Numbered from the stretch's first letter, positions 27,316 to 37,123 are shown. The stretch is DNA of 64,000 nucleotides from Ellagibacter isourolithinifaciens (GCF_008831035.1 NZ_WAJR01000006.1:42756-106755); one strand, 5' to 3'. The notes: generated by a model from the letters alone, not told the origin. Numbers and translations: made by a program.

Positions 27316-28225
27316 GTTCGACATGGCGGCGCACGTTCGTCGCATCAACTCGCAGGACAAGATTGCCACGGGAATCCTCACGGCCATCGTGGGCCTCGTG
27401 CTGCTCATCTTGGCCGCTATCGTGATCTACATTCTGGTCGCAGGCGCGGGCAAGCTCTTCGATGTGAGCTTCCTCACCTCCAAGCCGCAGCAGTTCAAGG
27501 TGGGCGGCGGCATCGGACCGGAGCTGTTCAACTCATTCTATCTGCTGTTCTTGACGCTCGTCATCAGCGTGCCCCTCTCGCTTGGCGCGGCGATCTACCT
27601 GTCGCAGTATGCGCCCGAGAACTGGGTGACCAACGTGGCGAAGACGATCATCGAGACGCTCTCGTCGCTGCCCTCGATCGTCGTCGGCCTGTTCGGTTTT
27701 TTGTTCTTCGTGCTGACTATGGGCTGGGGATTCTCGGTCATCGCAGGCGCGGTCGCGCTCACGATGTTCAACATCCCGATCCTTGTCCGCACCTGCCAGC
27801 AGGCGCTCGAAGACGTGCCGCGCTCGCAGCGCGACGCGGGCCTCGCCATGGGGCTCACGCGCTGGGAGACCACGATCCACGTGCTGCTGCCCGCCGCGAT
27901 GCCCGCCATCGTCACTGGCATCGTGCTTTCCGCCGGCCGCGTGTTCGGAGAGGCTGCGGCACTTATCTTCACTGCAGGTCAGAGCGCGCCGGTGCTCGAC
28001 TTTACGTGCTTTGACCTCTCGAGTCCGTCGTGCCCGTGGAACATCTTCCGCCCCGCCGAGACGCTCGCGGTCCATATCTGGAAGATCAACTCCGAAGGCG
28101 TCGTGCCCGATCTTGAGGCCATCTCGAACGGCACCGCGGCCGTGCTCATGGTGTGCATCCTGGCCTTCAACCTGATCGCCCGCTTCGTGGGCAAGCTTCT
28201 GGAAAGGAGGCTGACAAGCGAATGA
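27308..28225 (+). CDS. pstA: Phosphate ABC transporter permease PstA
   Basis: Second permease subunit, 305 aa, six TM segments, with EAA loop DVPRSQRDAGLAMGLTRWE (about 175-193). The GTG start at 27308 overlaps the end of pstC, with AAGGGAGGG upstream; the ATG at 27284 would overlap too far. It ends in an ATGA overlap with the first pstB. Confidence 0.94.
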   Translation: MAKFDMAAHVRRINSQDKIATGILTAIVGLVLLILAAIVIYILVAGAGKLFDVSFLTSKPQQFKVGGGIGPELFNSFYLLFLTLVISVPLSLGAAIYLSQYAPENWVTNVAKTIIETLSSLPSIVVGLFGFLFFVLTMGWGFSVIAGAVALTMFNIPILVRTCQQALEDVPRSQRDAGLAMGLTRWETTIHVLLPAAMPAIVTGIVLSAGRVFGEAAALIFTAGQSAPVLDFTCFDLSSPSCPWNIFRPAETLAVHIWKINSEGVVPDLEAISNGTAAVLMVCILAFNLIARFVGKLLERRLTSE

Positions 28226-29070
28226 TGACGCAAGAGAAACCCCTCGCTGAAAAAGGGAATCGTGCGCCTGCCGTCGCATCGCGGGCGGAGGCTTCTGCAC
28301 GGGAAGGTGCCGAACCGCTTTTGCGCACGTGTGACGTCACGGTGACCTACGACACTTTCGAGGCTCTGCACAAGACTTCTCTCACCTTCGAGAAAGGGCA
28401 GGTCACGGCGCTTATCGGCCCCTCGGGCTGCGGGAAGTCCACCTTCCTGCGCTGCTTAAACCTCATGAACCGCGAGATTCCCAAGTGCAAGGTCGGCGGC
28501 AGCATCGACTATCACGGCCGCGATATCAACACGCGCTCGGAAAACCTCTTCGAGTTGCGCAAATCCATCGGTATGGTGTTCCAGCAGCCGACGCCGTTTC
28601 GCAAGTCGATTCGCGACAACATCCTGTTCGCGCCGAAGCGCCACGGCCTTGTGAAGGGCAAAGACGAGTGCGATGCGCTTGTGGAAGAGGCCCTGCGCGC
28701 GGGTGCGCTGTGGGACGAGGTGAAAGACAAGCTCGATCAGAGCGCCCACGCCCTCTCCGGCGGCCAGCAGCAGCGCCTGTGCATCGCGCGCACGCTCGCC
28801 ATGCATCCTGACGTGGTGCTTTTCGACGAGCCGTGCTCGGCGCTCGACCCGATTTCGACGTTCTCGGTCGAGGAGACAATCCGCGAAATCGCGCAGACCG
28901 GCATTTGCGCCATCATCGTCACGCATAACATGGAGCAGGCAACGCGCGTCTCCGACCGCACCGCGTTCTTCTACGTGGGCGACATGGTCGAGACGGGCCC
29001 GACCAAGCAGATCTTCTCGGCGCCGAAAGACCAGCGTTTGCAGGACTATCTCACCGGAAGGTTTGGCTAA
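28222..29070 (+). CDS. pstB: Phosphate ABC transporter ATP-binding protein PstB, first copy
   Basis: ATPase, 282 aa. Walker A is GPSGCGKST (about 70), the signature [14 protein letters not shown] (about 175), and Walker [14 protein letters not shown]. The N-terminal 35 residues are a poorly conserved extension relative to typical PstB. Start ATG 28222 is coupled to pstA by ATGA. The D-loop has CSALDP where the second copy has the usual TSALDP. Confidence 0.94.
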   Translation: MMTQEKPLAEKGNRAPAVASRAEASAREGAEPLLRTCDVTVTYDTFEALHKTSLTFEKGQVTALIGPSGCGKSTFLRCLNLMNREIPKCKVGGSIDYHGRDINTRSENLFELRKSIGMVFQQPTPFRKSIRDNILFAPKRHGLVKGKDECDALVEEALRAGALWDEVKDKLDQSAHALSGGQQQRLCIARTLAMHPDVVLFDEPCSALDPISTFSVEETIREIAQTGICAIIVTHNMEQATRVSDRTAFFYVGDMVETGPTKQIFSAPKDQRLQDYLTGRFG

Positions 29071-29900
29071 TGAGCATGGTGGAACGAAAGAATACGGAAA
29101 AGAGCAGGTCGTTGTCGGATTCCCAGGCAAGCATGCTCTCGGTCGCCGAGGGCGAGTCGGTCATCTCGATTCGCAACTTCAACCTGTGGTACGGCGATTT
29201 CCAGGCGCTGAAGAACATCTCGCTCGAGATTCCGAAGAACAAGGCGACCGCGTTCATCGGCCCCTCGGGTTGCGGGAAGTCGACGCTTCTGCGTACGTTC
29301 AACCGCATGTGCGACTTCGTGCCGACGGTTCGCACCGAGGGAACCATCGAGGTTGCGGGCTGCGATATCTTCGCGACCGAGCCCAACGAGCTTCGCGTCA
29401 TGGTGGGCATGGTGTTCCAGCACCCGAATCCCTTCCCGATGAGCATTCGCGACAACATCTTGTACGGGCCGCGCCGCATGCGCAAGATTTCGAAGGCGGA
29501 AGGCGACGAGATCGTGGAGCGATGCCTGCGCGATGCGGGCCTTTGGGACGAGGCGAAGGACAAGCTCGACCAGAATGGGCTGGGCATCTCCGGCGGTCAG
29601 CAGCAGCGCCTGTGTATCGCGCGCGCCCTTGCCGTGGAGCCGCAGGTCCTGCTCATGGACGAGCCGACGAGCGCCCTCGACCCCATCTCGACGTCGCTCA
29701 TCGAGGAGCTCATGGTCGAGTTGGCGCGCGATCGCACCGTCGTCGTTGTGACGCACAACATGCAGCAGGCGACGCGCGTTGCGGACAAGACCGCGTTCTT
29801 CTATCTGGGCGAGCTCATTGAGGAAGGCCCAACCAAGCAGCTATTCTCGCAACCGCGCGAGGAGCGCACGAAAGACTACCTGACAGGAAGGTTCAGCTAA
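29070..29900 (+). CDS. pstB: Phosphate ABC transporter ATP-binding protein PstB, second copy
   Basis: A second 276-aa PstB immediately downstream, sharing one base with the previous stop. Walker [10 protein letters not shown], signature [14 protein letters not shown] and Walker [14 protein letters not shown] are all intact, so both copies look functional. It is closer to canonical PstB than the first copy ([14 protein letters not shown] start). The two may form a heterodimeric ATPase or serve the same permease alternately, as in other bacteria with tandem pstB. Confidence 0.95.
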   Translation: MSMVERKNTEKSRSLSDSQASMLSVAEGESVISIRNFNLWYGDFQALKNISLEIPKNKATAFIGPSGCGKSTLLRTFNRMCDFVPTVRTEGTIEVAGCDIFATEPNELRVMVGMVFQHPNPFPMSIRDNILYGPRRMRKISKAEGDEIVERCLRDAGLWDEAKDKLDQNGLGISGGQQQRLCIARALAVEPQVLLMDEPTSALDPISTSLIEELMVELARDRTVVVVTHNMQQATRVADKTAFFYLGELIEEGPTKQLFSQPREERTKDYLTGRFS

Positions 29901-30580
29901 TGTTGGTTCCCCGTTCGAAATATTTGAAGCAACTTGACGATTTGTCTGTCGCTATGGAGGATCTGGGCCAGAAGACGATTGCCGACGTGACGGCGGCTGG
30001 TCTTGCGCTTGCGAAGGGCGACGCTGAAGCCGCCGAGGAGGTCATTTCGGGCGAGATGCGCATGCGCCGCCTTCGTGCGACAATCGAGGACACGTGCCTT
30101 GACATCATGCTTATGCAGCAGCCCCTCGTCGCCGACGACCTGCGCTATGTTTCTGGGTCGTTTCGCCTGGTGAGCGACTTGGCTCACATCGACTCGAAGT
30201 CGCGCGACGTAGCCTATCTGGCAACTCAGATTCCCCATGAGGTCGCCTCCGCGATTGAGACCGAGATCGCCACGGCGTCCGGCAAGGTCGCCTACATGGT
30301 GAAGACGGCGCTCGAGAGCTTCGCTGACGCCGACCGCGACCGCGCCGAAGAGGTGTTCGCTTCCGACGATGAGGTCGATGCGCTTTACGAGCGCGCTGAA
30401 CAGGTGGTGGTCGATCTCATCCGCAAGGGGGATGCCGACGCGACACATCTACCCGAGCTGCTGATGGCCGCGAAGTACTTCGAGCGCATGGGCGACGATG
30501 CCGAGCGCATCGCGAAGTGGGCGATTTTCCGCCTGACCGGCACGCATGACTTGAAGGTTGGGGAGATTCCGGCCGAATAG
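29900..30580 (+). CDS. phoU: Phosphate signalling/transport regulator PhoU
   Basis: Cytosolic two-bundle all-helical protein, 226 aa, with two PhoU repeats, each with an acidic metal-binding E/DxxxD-type helix; the second repeat has KYFERMGDDAERIAKWAIF near 195-213. It starts at the pstB stop. PhoU damps PstSCAB activity and Pho signalling; a response-regulator gene follows after 182 bp. Confidence 0.94.
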   Translation: MLVPRSKYLKQLDDLSVAMEDLGQKTIADVTAAGLALAKGDAEAAEEVISGEMRMRRLRATIEDTCLDIMLMQQPLVADDLRYVSGSFRLVSDLAHIDSKSRDVAYLATQIPHEVASAIETEIATASGKVAYMVKTALESFADADRDRAEEVFASDDEVDALYERAEQVVVDLIRKGDADATHLPELLMAAKYFERMGDDAERIAKWAIFRLTGTHDLKVGEIPAE

Positions 30581-30762
30581 CCTCCCGCCCCGCATCGCCC
30601 CGAGCTCCGCACGGGCGCCACGCAGCCGCGTGGGCTCGACCGGGGCTCGCCGTCCGCCTCCCGTCCCTCCCGACGCGCGGGCGAACCGCCTCTCGCCTGG
30701 ACCCTTCCCTCTGTGCGATAATCAATCCAATAAGGGTTTTCGGCGAGAGAAGGCGGCAAGCA

Positions 30763-31452
30763 ATGGTGTACTGCGTGGAAGACGACGCGAGCATTCGCGA
30801 GCTGGCGCTTTACGCTCTTACGCAGGCGGGGATCGAGGCCGAGGGCATGGCGAACGACGTGGAGTTCCGTGCGGCTTGCGCGCGACGGCTTCCCGATGTG
30901 GTCATGCTCGACATCATGCTGCCAGGCGCCGATGGCCTGGAAATCCTCCATCGCATCCGAAACACCCCAGGTCTTTCGCGCGTGCCCGTGATCATGGTGA
31001 CCGCGAAAAGCACCGAGCTCGACATCGTGACCGCCCTCGACGGCGGTGCTGATGAGTACCTCACCAAGCCCTACGGCATGATGGAGATGGTTTCCCGCGT
31101 GCGCGCCCTGCTTCGCCGCGCCCCCGACTGGGGTAACGAAGCGCCCCAGGGGTCGAGCGACGAGATAACGATCGGGCCGCTTTCCATCTCTGAGATGCGC
31201 CACGAGGCGTTCTGCGGCGGCGAGCCGCTTTCGCTCACGGCGCGCGAGTTCGACCTGCTCCTTCATTTCATGGAAAACCCAGGCGTCGCCCTTTCCCGCG
31301 ATGCGCTGCTGCAGCACGTGTGGGGGTGGGACTTTGCGGGCGGCAGCCGAACGGTCGACATGCACGTCCTCACGCTGCGCCAGAAACTCGGTGAGCATGC
31401 TTCCCTCATCGAGACGGTGCGCGGGGTGGGGTATCGCCTCGTCTCGCAATAG
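30763..31452 (+). CDS. OmpR/PhoB-type response regulator, no adjacent kinase
   Basis: 229 aa. The receiver domain (1-115) has phospho-acceptor Asp50 in VVMLDIMLPG, acidic Asp7/Asp8 and Lys102 in TKPYG. The DNA-binding winged helix (about 130-229) has LTAREFDLLLHFMENPG and TVDMHVLTLRQKLGE. Its position directly after phoU makes a PhoB/PhoP role in controlling the pst operon likely. No histidine kinase is adjacent; the only kinase in the window (34292) is of the LytS type and not its natural partner. Confidence 0.88.
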   Translation: MVYCVEDDASIRELALYALTQAGIEAEGMANDVEFRAACARRLPDVVMLDIMLPGADGLEILHRIRNTPGLSRVPVIMVTAKSTELDIVTALDGGADEYLTKPYGMMEMVSRVRALLRRAPDWGNEAPQGSSDEITIGPLSISEMRHEAFCGGEPLSLTAREFDLLLHFMENPGVALSRDALLQHVWGWDFAGGSRTVDMHVLTLRQKLGEHASLIETVRGVGYRLVSQ

Positions 31453-31725
31453 CGGGTTTCCGGCGCTCGCCGCGAGAAGCCTGACGCGAGCGGGCAATTC
31501 CCCTCCCGTGCCAGGTTTCCCGTTTTCCGCTTTCGGTGGAAGGGCTTGCGCGCTTTCGCCATGGGAAGCGTGTAGCGATATAATGAATCGGTTCATGGGG
31601 TTCGCTTGCGGGCGGCGTGTGGCGGGCCTTTCCCTCGCGGGATGGTGAAATCCGCCGCGGTGTTCGCTAGGCGCTTCTGTGAACAGGCCAAACGGGGCCG
31701 ACTCATCGAACTTTAAAGGAAGCAT

Positions 31726-33114
31726 ATGAACCCGGTTGTTGTCATTCCCACCTTTGTTTCAACGCGCTCGCAACGCGAGGGCGGCTCCATCATCACCACA
31801 TACGATCACCCGACGCCCCTGTCGCAGGAAGGCGAGCTGCCGCGCTGCCTCGAATCGCTCACCAAGGTCGAGGGCATCGGGCAGATTATCGTGCTCGTCG
31901 CGGCGGAGCCCTCCATCGCGCACAAGGCCGCGCAGAAGACCCAGGCCATCGCCGCGCGCTTTCCCGAACTGCATATCGCGGTCATTGGCGCCGCGGAGGC
32001 GGGTCTGGTGCAGCAGCGCATGGAGCAGCTCGGCCTGGGGAAACTTACGCGTGAAGTGGGCTTGTCGGGTTACGGCGCCGTTCGCAACCTCGGTCTTGTC
32101 GTGGCGTGCGCGCTCGGGTTCGACGCGGTGGTGTTCCTCGACGACGACGAGGTGGTGACTGATGCCGACTTCCTGCGCCGTGCGATGTACGGCTTGGGGA
32201 AGCTCACGCGCAAGGGCATTCCCATTCTCGCGAAGACGGGTTTCTACTACAATTCGGAAGGCTCCTATCTGTCAAAGAGCCAGAACAAGTGGTACAACCG
32301 CTTCTGGCAGCAGGGAAGCGCGTTCAACAAATGGATCGAGCGGGCCATGAATGCGCCGCGCCTTTCGCGCTCGAACCACGTGTGCGGCGGGTGCCTCGCG
32401 CTTCACAAGGAGGCGTTCAAGCGCCTGTCGTTCGACCCGTGGATTCCGCGCGGTGAGGACTTGGATTACATGCTTGATCTGCGCATGTACGGTTCCGACA
32501 TCTGGTTCGACAACAAATGGAGTCTGCATCACCTTCCGCCCGAATCGGCGAGCGAGGGCACGCGTTTCCGCCAGGACATCTATCGCTGGCTCTACGAATA
32601 CCGCAAGATGGAGTACAGCCGCACCCAGATTGACCTCATGCAGGTGAAGCCCTCGTCCCTCGAGCCGTACCCGGGGCCGTTTCTGGAGCCGAGCATCGTG
32701 CGGCGAATCCGCATCACGGCGTTTCTGCGCAGCCTTGCTCGCCCCGACAAAAAGGCGTATCGCAAGGCGGCGAAGGCGGCGCGCACCGAGGCGGCGCAAT
32801 ATGCCCAGCGGAACTGCACGAAGTACTTCGAGTTCCAGTTCGTGTGGTCGGAGCTCATGTCGCGCATCGAGGGCGATCAGATCTTAAGCACCGCCCTTGT
32901 CCGCAGCGCTGTGTCGCGCGCGGAGGCTGTGGCGGGCGCGAATGCGAACGGCCGAGTTGCCGAGCGCGATCCCCGCGTCGAGAAGGCGGGGGATGTGGTG
33001 GAAGCGGGGGCTCCTACAGCTCCCCAAGCGGGCGTTCCCGAGCAGCTTGCAGCCCAATATTCCAATATCGACCCGGGCATGACGAGTGAGATTCGCCTGA
33101 ACCTCGCCGATTAA
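31726..33114 (+). CDS. Family 2-like glycosyltransferase
   Basis: 462 aa, GT-A fold. The N-terminus (MNPVVVIPTFVSTR) is the usual nucleotide-sugar strand. The metal-binding acidic cluster is VVFLDDDEVV near 140, followed by the acceptor-side segment RSNHVCGGCLALHKEAF and PRGEDLDYML (the ED catalytic-base motif, about 245). The C-terminal 70 residues are Ala/Val/Glu-rich and look disordered. No TM segment is seen. TAAAGGAAG precedes the start, with a TATAAT at 31579-31584 upstream. Acceptor unknown. Confidence 0.8.
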   Translation: MNPVVVIPTFVSTRSQREGGSIITTYDHPTPLSQEGELPRCLESLTKVEGIGQIIVLVAAEPSIAHKAAQKTQAIAARFPELHIAVIGAAEAGLVQQRMEQLGLGKLTREVGLSGYGAVRNLGLVVACALGFDAVVFLDDDEVVTDADFLRRAMYGLGKLTRKGIPILAKTGFYYNSEGSYLSKSQNKWYNRFWQQGSAFNKWIERAMNAPRLSRSNHVCGGCLALHKEAFKRLSFDPWIPRGEDLDYMLDLRMYGSDIWFDNKWSLHHLPPESASEGTRFRQDIYRWLYEYRKMEYSRTQIDLMQVKPSSLEPYPGPFLEPSIVRRIRITAFLRSLARPDKKAYRKAAKAARTEAAQYAQRNCTKYFEFQFVWSELMSRIEGDQILSTALVRSAVSRAEAVAGANANGRVAERDPRVEKAGDVVEAGAPTAPQAGVPEQLAAQYSNIDPGMTSEIRLNLAD

Positions 33115-33250
33115 TGGCGAATGTGCGCGGTCGGCTTCTCGCTGCGGATCGGTGCGCATTTCGGCGATACACTGCATGCGAGGAAAGCCTCCCGTTGGGG
33201 GTGGCCTTGGCGTGCGCCCTGTTGGGGTGAATCTGCAGTAGAAAGACACG

Positions 33251-34249
33251 ATGGTGGAAGTGCTCGTTCATTTTGTTGCTCCCGCTCTGGTCGGCGTGCT
33301 GATCGGTATCGCCTCGGGGCTGCTCGGTATCGGCGGTGGCACGGTCATGGTGCCGATTTTTCGCCTCGCGTTCGGAATGAGCGCCACCATGAGCACGGCG
33401 ACCTCGCTGTTCGCCATCATCCCGACGTCCATTTCGGGCGCGATTTCGCACGTGAAGGGCAAGACCTGCATTCCCGCGCTCGGCATCGCCGCGGGCCTCG
33501 GAGGTGCGTGTCTGTCGCCTGTGGGGGTGTGGCTCGCGCAGCTTTCCCCCGACTGGCTCGTGATGCTCGCCGCGGCGCTCATCATCGGCTATTCGGCCAT
33601 CAACATGTTCAAGAAGGCCTTTAAGTTGCGGCCGGCTGGCCAGCCCGCGGAAGGGGCCGACGCTGCGGCTTCCCCCAGCACCCAATCTTCGGGCGCTCCC
33701 GAAGGCTCGCGTACCGAAGTACGCGTCGCCTCCGCGACCGCCCGAATCTCGGGCACTGGGGAAACCCTCGCTGACTCTTCGGCGACCAGTGACTCTTCGA
33801 GCGCGACACCCTCGCTGACTTCCTTGGGCGAGCCGGCGGTTTCGGCTCCCACCGCCGATGATTCTTCCCTTTCCCGAAAGCAGCTCTTGCAGGGCGCCGC
33901 AATCGGCCTGGTCGCAGGCTTGGCCTCTGGCTATGTCGGCGTCGGCGGCGGGTTCATCATGGTGCCGCTCATGCTCTCGATTATCGGCATCCCCATGCGC
34001 AAGGCGTCGGGCACTTCGCTCATTGCGGTCATGATTTTGGCCATCCCCGGCGTGATCGAGCAGGGGATCATCAGAAACATCAACTATCTCGCAGGCATCG
34101 CCATCGTCATCGGTACCATTCCCGGCGCCGTCATCGGCGCGAGGCTCGTGACGAAGGTGCCCGAGCGTACGCTTCGGCTGCTGTTCGGGTGTTTTCTTAT
34201 TGTGGCGGCGGTCATGCTTGTGTTGAACGAGGTCGGCATCTTCGGGTAA
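33251..34249 (+). CDS. TauE/SafE-family membrane exporter with a long central linker
   Basis: 332 aa in the inner membrane. The family's two homologous halves are visible by their repeats, GIASGLLGIGGGTVMVP (about 18-34) and GLASGYVGVGGGFIMVP (about 225-241). Family members export sulfite, sulfoacetate or organic anions. The halves are separated by about 90 residues very rich in Ser, Thr, Ala and Pro (about 125-215), much longer than the usual loop. Monocistronic by appearance; substrate unknown. Confidence 0.88.
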   Translation: MVEVLVHFVAPALVGVLIGIASGLLGIGGGTVMVPIFRLAFGMSATMSTATSLFAIIPTSISGAISHVKGKTCIPALGIAAGLGGACLSPVGVWLAQLSPDWLVMLAAALIIGYSAINMFKKAFKLRPAGQPAEGADAAASPSTQSSGAPEGSRTEVRVASATARISGTGETLADSSATSDSSSATPSLTSLGEPAVSAPTADDSSLSRKQLLQGAAIGLVAGLASGYVGVGGGFIMVPLMLSIIGIPMRKASGTSLIAVMILAIPGVIEQGIIRNINYLAGIAIVIGTIPGAVIGARLVTKVPERTLRLLFGCFLIVAAVMLVLNEVGIFG

Positions 34250-34291
34250 TCGTCTATACTTATCGCAAACTGACGATAGGGGAGCGAGACG

Positions 34292-35695
34292 ATGGGCGAA
34301 ACGGCCATGCAGGATAGCGGAGCGGAAAATTCGATCGATGCGGCGGCACCGGGGACCATCCCCCCGAAGAAAGGCGTCGCACGTGTGTTCACGGTCGAGA
34401 TGCTGCTTGCGACCATAGCGGTCCTCTCGGGCGTAACGCTTCTTTGGACGGCGCTCGCCCCCTCCCACAGCATCCCCATCATGATTACCGCAGGCGCCAT
34501 GTTCACGCTCTCGATTGTGCTGGTGATCCGCCTGTCGATGGACCCGGATTCGGTGCGCGCACGCCAATCTGACGCCATGTTGCGCCTGGCGAGCAAAACG
34601 CTCGAAAGCATGCAAGACGGTCTGAACCGTGAATCTGCGCAGGAAATCTGCCAGCTGCTTTTGCCCTCGACGGCTGCCATCGCGGTGGCCATCACCGACA
34701 AGAAACAGATCCTCGGTTATGCCGGGTACCTGGAGGCCGAGAACCCCGCTGGTGGTAACATCCGCACGCACGCCACGCAGGCGACGCTCGATGACGGCAA
34801 CATGCGCGTGCTGTTCACCAGCATCGACATCGGCTTCCCGGAAAACGCCACGACGATCAAGGCGGCCATCGTTGTCCCGCTTTTGGTACGCGGCGACGTG
34901 GTGGGCACGCTGAAGTTCTACTATCGCTCCGCCAAGCGCATCAGCGAGACGCAGAAGTCGATTGCCGAGGGCTTCGGCACGCTGCTGTCCACCCAAATGG
35001 CCGCGGCGCAGCTCGAAGAGCAGGCGCGCCTCGCCACAAGCATGGAGCTCAAGGCACTTCAGAACCAGATCAACCCGCACTTCCTGTTCAACACCATCAA
35101 TACGATTGCCTCGCTCATCCGCACGAGTCCCAACGAGGCTCGCGTGCTTTTGCGCGAGTTCGCGGTGTTCTACCGCCGCACGCTGGAGAATTCCGACAGC
35201 CTCATCTACCTCTCGCGCGAGGTGGAGCAGACGCAGCGTTACTTCTCCTTTGAGGTGGCGCGCTTCGGTGCCGAGCGCGTGGAGCTCGACGTCGATTTGG
35301 TGCCCGAATGCGAGAACATGCTGGTTCCGTCGTTCCTCGTTCAGCCGTTGGTGGAAAACGCCGTGCAGCACGCGATGCCGTCCGAAGGCAAGCTCACCAT
35401 CACGGTGACCGGCGAGGTCGATGGCGACGACGTGTACCTGCGCGTGAACGACAACGGCACGGGCATGACCGAGGAAGCGCGTCAGGGTATCATGCACCCT
35501 AAGGAAACTAAGGGAATCGGCATCGCGGTGAAGAACGTGCACGACCGCATCGTCGGGTTCTTCGGGCCGAACTCCTACATGGACGTGCAAAGTGAGCTGG
35601 GGGTAGGCACCACGGTGACGCTGTTCTTGGAAGGATGCGCCGCCCAGACGAAGTCCCAGGTCGCTGCGAGCGACGCGGAAACCCTGCGTCGGTAG
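34292..35695 (+). CDS. LytS-type sensor histidine kinase with GAF-like domain
   Basis: 467 aa. Two TM helices lie near 30-80. A GAF-like domain spans about 110-235 (IAVAITDKKQILGYAG...FYYRSAKRISE). The His_kinase domain has ALQNQINPHFLFNTIN, with the phospho-accepting His near 262. A HATPase_c domain follows (VENAVQHAMP and VNDNGTGMTE). The cognate regulators of this class are LytTR proteins, but none is adjacent. It is followed after 9 bp by an MscS channel, so the two are probably co-transcribed and the signal may be envelope-related (inference). Confidence 0.9.
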   Translation: MGETAMQDSGAENSIDAAAPGTIPPKKGVARVFTVEMLLATIAVLSGVTLLWTALAPSHSIPIMITAGAMFTLSIVLVIRLSMDPDSVRARQSDAMLRLASKTLESMQDGLNRESAQEICQLLLPSTAAIAVAITDKKQILGYAGYLEAENPAGGNIRTHATQATLDDGNMRVLFTSIDIGFPENATTIKAAIVVPLLVRGDVVGTLKFYYRSAKRISETQKSIAEGFGTLLSTQMAAAQLEEQARLATSMELKALQNQINPHFLFNTINTIASLIRTSPNEARVLLREFAVFYRRTLENSDSLIYLSREVEQTQRYFSFEVARFGAERVELDVDLVPECENMLVPSFLVQPLVENAVQHAMPSEGKLTITVTGEVDGDDVYLRVNDNGTGMTEEARQGIMHPKETKGIGIAVKNVHDRIVGFFGPNSYMDVQSELGVGTTVTLFLEGCAAQTKSQVAASDAETLRR

Positions 35696-35704
35696 GGGAA
35701 GAAG

Positions 35705-36493
35705 ATGGATCCCGAAGAGCAGACATCCGACCTCTATGGCATCATCCAGAGCGTCGTCCATGTCGAGTGGCTTTCCACTGCGCTGACGGTGGCGATTGCG
35801 CTCGCTTTCACGGCGCTTGTGGCTCGCGCCGTGACGAAGGTGCTGCGCCGCGTGCTCTCACATGACAACTCGCCGCTGCCCTCGTCGAGCATCTTCGTCA
35901 ATATCGCCCGCATCGCTGTGTGGGCCGTCGGCGTGAGCGTGGTGCTGTCGAGCTGCTTCGGAATCGACGTCTCAGCGGCGATCACCGCGCTCGGTATCGG
36001 CGGCATCGCCATCTCGCTCGGCTTCCAGGACACGCTCTCGAACCTGATCGGCGGCGTGCAGGTGAGCATCACCGGGCTCGTGGAGCCGGGTGACTATATC
36101 GAGGTCGGCGGGCGGCGCGGCGTCGTGCACGATGTGACGTGGCGCCACACCTCGCTCGAGACGCTTTCGGGCGAGCGCGTCGTGGTGCCGAACTCGGTGA
36201 TCAACAAGTCGTCGCTCACGCATCTGCCGCCGCTTACAAAGGTGGTGGTGCCCCTGATTGTCACCACGGGTGGCGCAGACCTTGGTGCCGTTGCTGCGAA
36301 GATCGTCAAAGCTGCAGGTCAAGCAGCGCAAAAAGTGGGTGGAGGCATGTCGCAAGAGCCGCAGGTGCTTTTCACGGAGGCTATGGAGTGCGGTTACCGC
36401 GCGAGCCTCATCGTGTGGGTTGAAGATGGCGACAAGCACTCTCTCGTGAAGGATGCCGTCGTGCGTGCCGTCGCGCCCTACACCATGGCATAG
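35705..36493 (+). CDS. MscS-family mechanosensitive channel
   Basis: 262 aa. The pore-lining TM3 and start of the beta domain read ITALGIGGIAISLGFQDTLS (about 92-111), followed by NLIGGVQVSI and EPGDYIEV, the hallmark of small-conductance channels. Two earlier TM helices lie near 22-42 and 62-85. The cytoplasmic alpha/beta domain ends at the C-terminus without extensions. It relieves turgor on hypo-osmotic shock. It lies 9 bp after the LytS-type kinase gene. Confidence 0.92.
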   Translation: MDPEEQTSDLYGIIQSVVHVEWLSTALTVAIALAFTALVARAVTKVLRRVLSHDNSPLPSSSIFVNIARIAVWAVGVSVVLSSCFGIDVSAAITALGIGGIAISLGFQDTLSNLIGGVQVSITGLVEPGDYIEVGGRRGVVHDVTWRHTSLETLSGERVVVPNSVINKSSLTHLPPLTKVVVPLIVTTGGADLGAVAAKIVKAAGQAAQKVGGGMSQEPQVLFTEAMECGYRASLIVWVEDGDKHSLVKDAVVRAVAPYTMA

Positions 36494-36751
36494 GGCAGGA
36501 TCGGGCGCTCTGTCGTTCGCTCTGTGTCGGGCGTGGGGCGGGGCCTTCCGCGTTCGACTGTCTTCCGCCTGCCCGGTTGTCGCCTCCCGCTGTTAGCTCG
36601 CTCGCCGCTAGCCGCCAGCTTGTCGCCAGCCAGCCTGCCAGCCAACCGCAAGCCCGCCAGTCGCCCACCCCTCGTCCTCCCTTCAAAATGGGTTGATGCA
36701 TCGTCATTCGGGAGGCCACCGACGCGACCCCTTTTTCGCGGAAATCCAATA

Positions 36752-36898
36752 TCGTGGACAAAGACCGTCGATATGTGAGTCTGAAAAGCGCGATGCGAGT
36801 GGTTGCCTCCGTAAAGTTCTGCGTTTGCCCAGGTCGGTTTTTTCAAGGTCGAGTTGCCCAAAACTAACTCCTCACATATCGACGGTCTTTGTCCACGA
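36752..36898. repeat. 147-bp element with perfect 28-bp inverted arms
   Basis: Left arm 36752-36779 (starts TCGTGGACAAAG, ends ATATGTGAG) and right arm 36871-36898 are exact reverse complements; the 91-bp interior has no ORF. This is the architecture of a MITE-like element, of two opposed copies of a dispersed repeat, or of a very stable RNA hairpin. No obvious target-site duplication flanks it. Confidence 0.75.
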
Positions 36899-37123
36899 CG
36901 GGGCGATTTCAAGCAAGAAGTTAAGCTGGCATATCCCAAGTTGGCATGCTTCTCGTGTAGGGCTGCGGAGCGCGCCGCGCCGAGGCGGCATCCCCGGCGG
37001 AAATTGCGCTCGGAAACCGCATTGCCGCACTGCTGCCTTCTTCCCCGGAAATCCACTAGGCCTTCTTGTGCGGCGAAAGTGGGGCGCGATTGTTTGAGAC
37101 GCTGCCCCTTCGCATCTTCCTGG

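Noticed and set aside
33014..35761. A 915-codon minus-strand frame spanning three plus-strand genes
   Set aside because: It crosses gene boundaries of the glycosyltransferase, TauE and kinase genes and encodes Arg/His-rich sequence without domains.
36590..36670. GCCAGC-rich tract as a CRISPR-like array
   Set aside because: Units are degenerate and very short, with no regular spacers and no cas genes in the window.
36478..37056. Possible minus-strand gene across the 28-bp inverted repeats
   Set aside because: Translation is Arg-rich with no homology signal, and the open frame is explained by GC bias; treated as non-coding.
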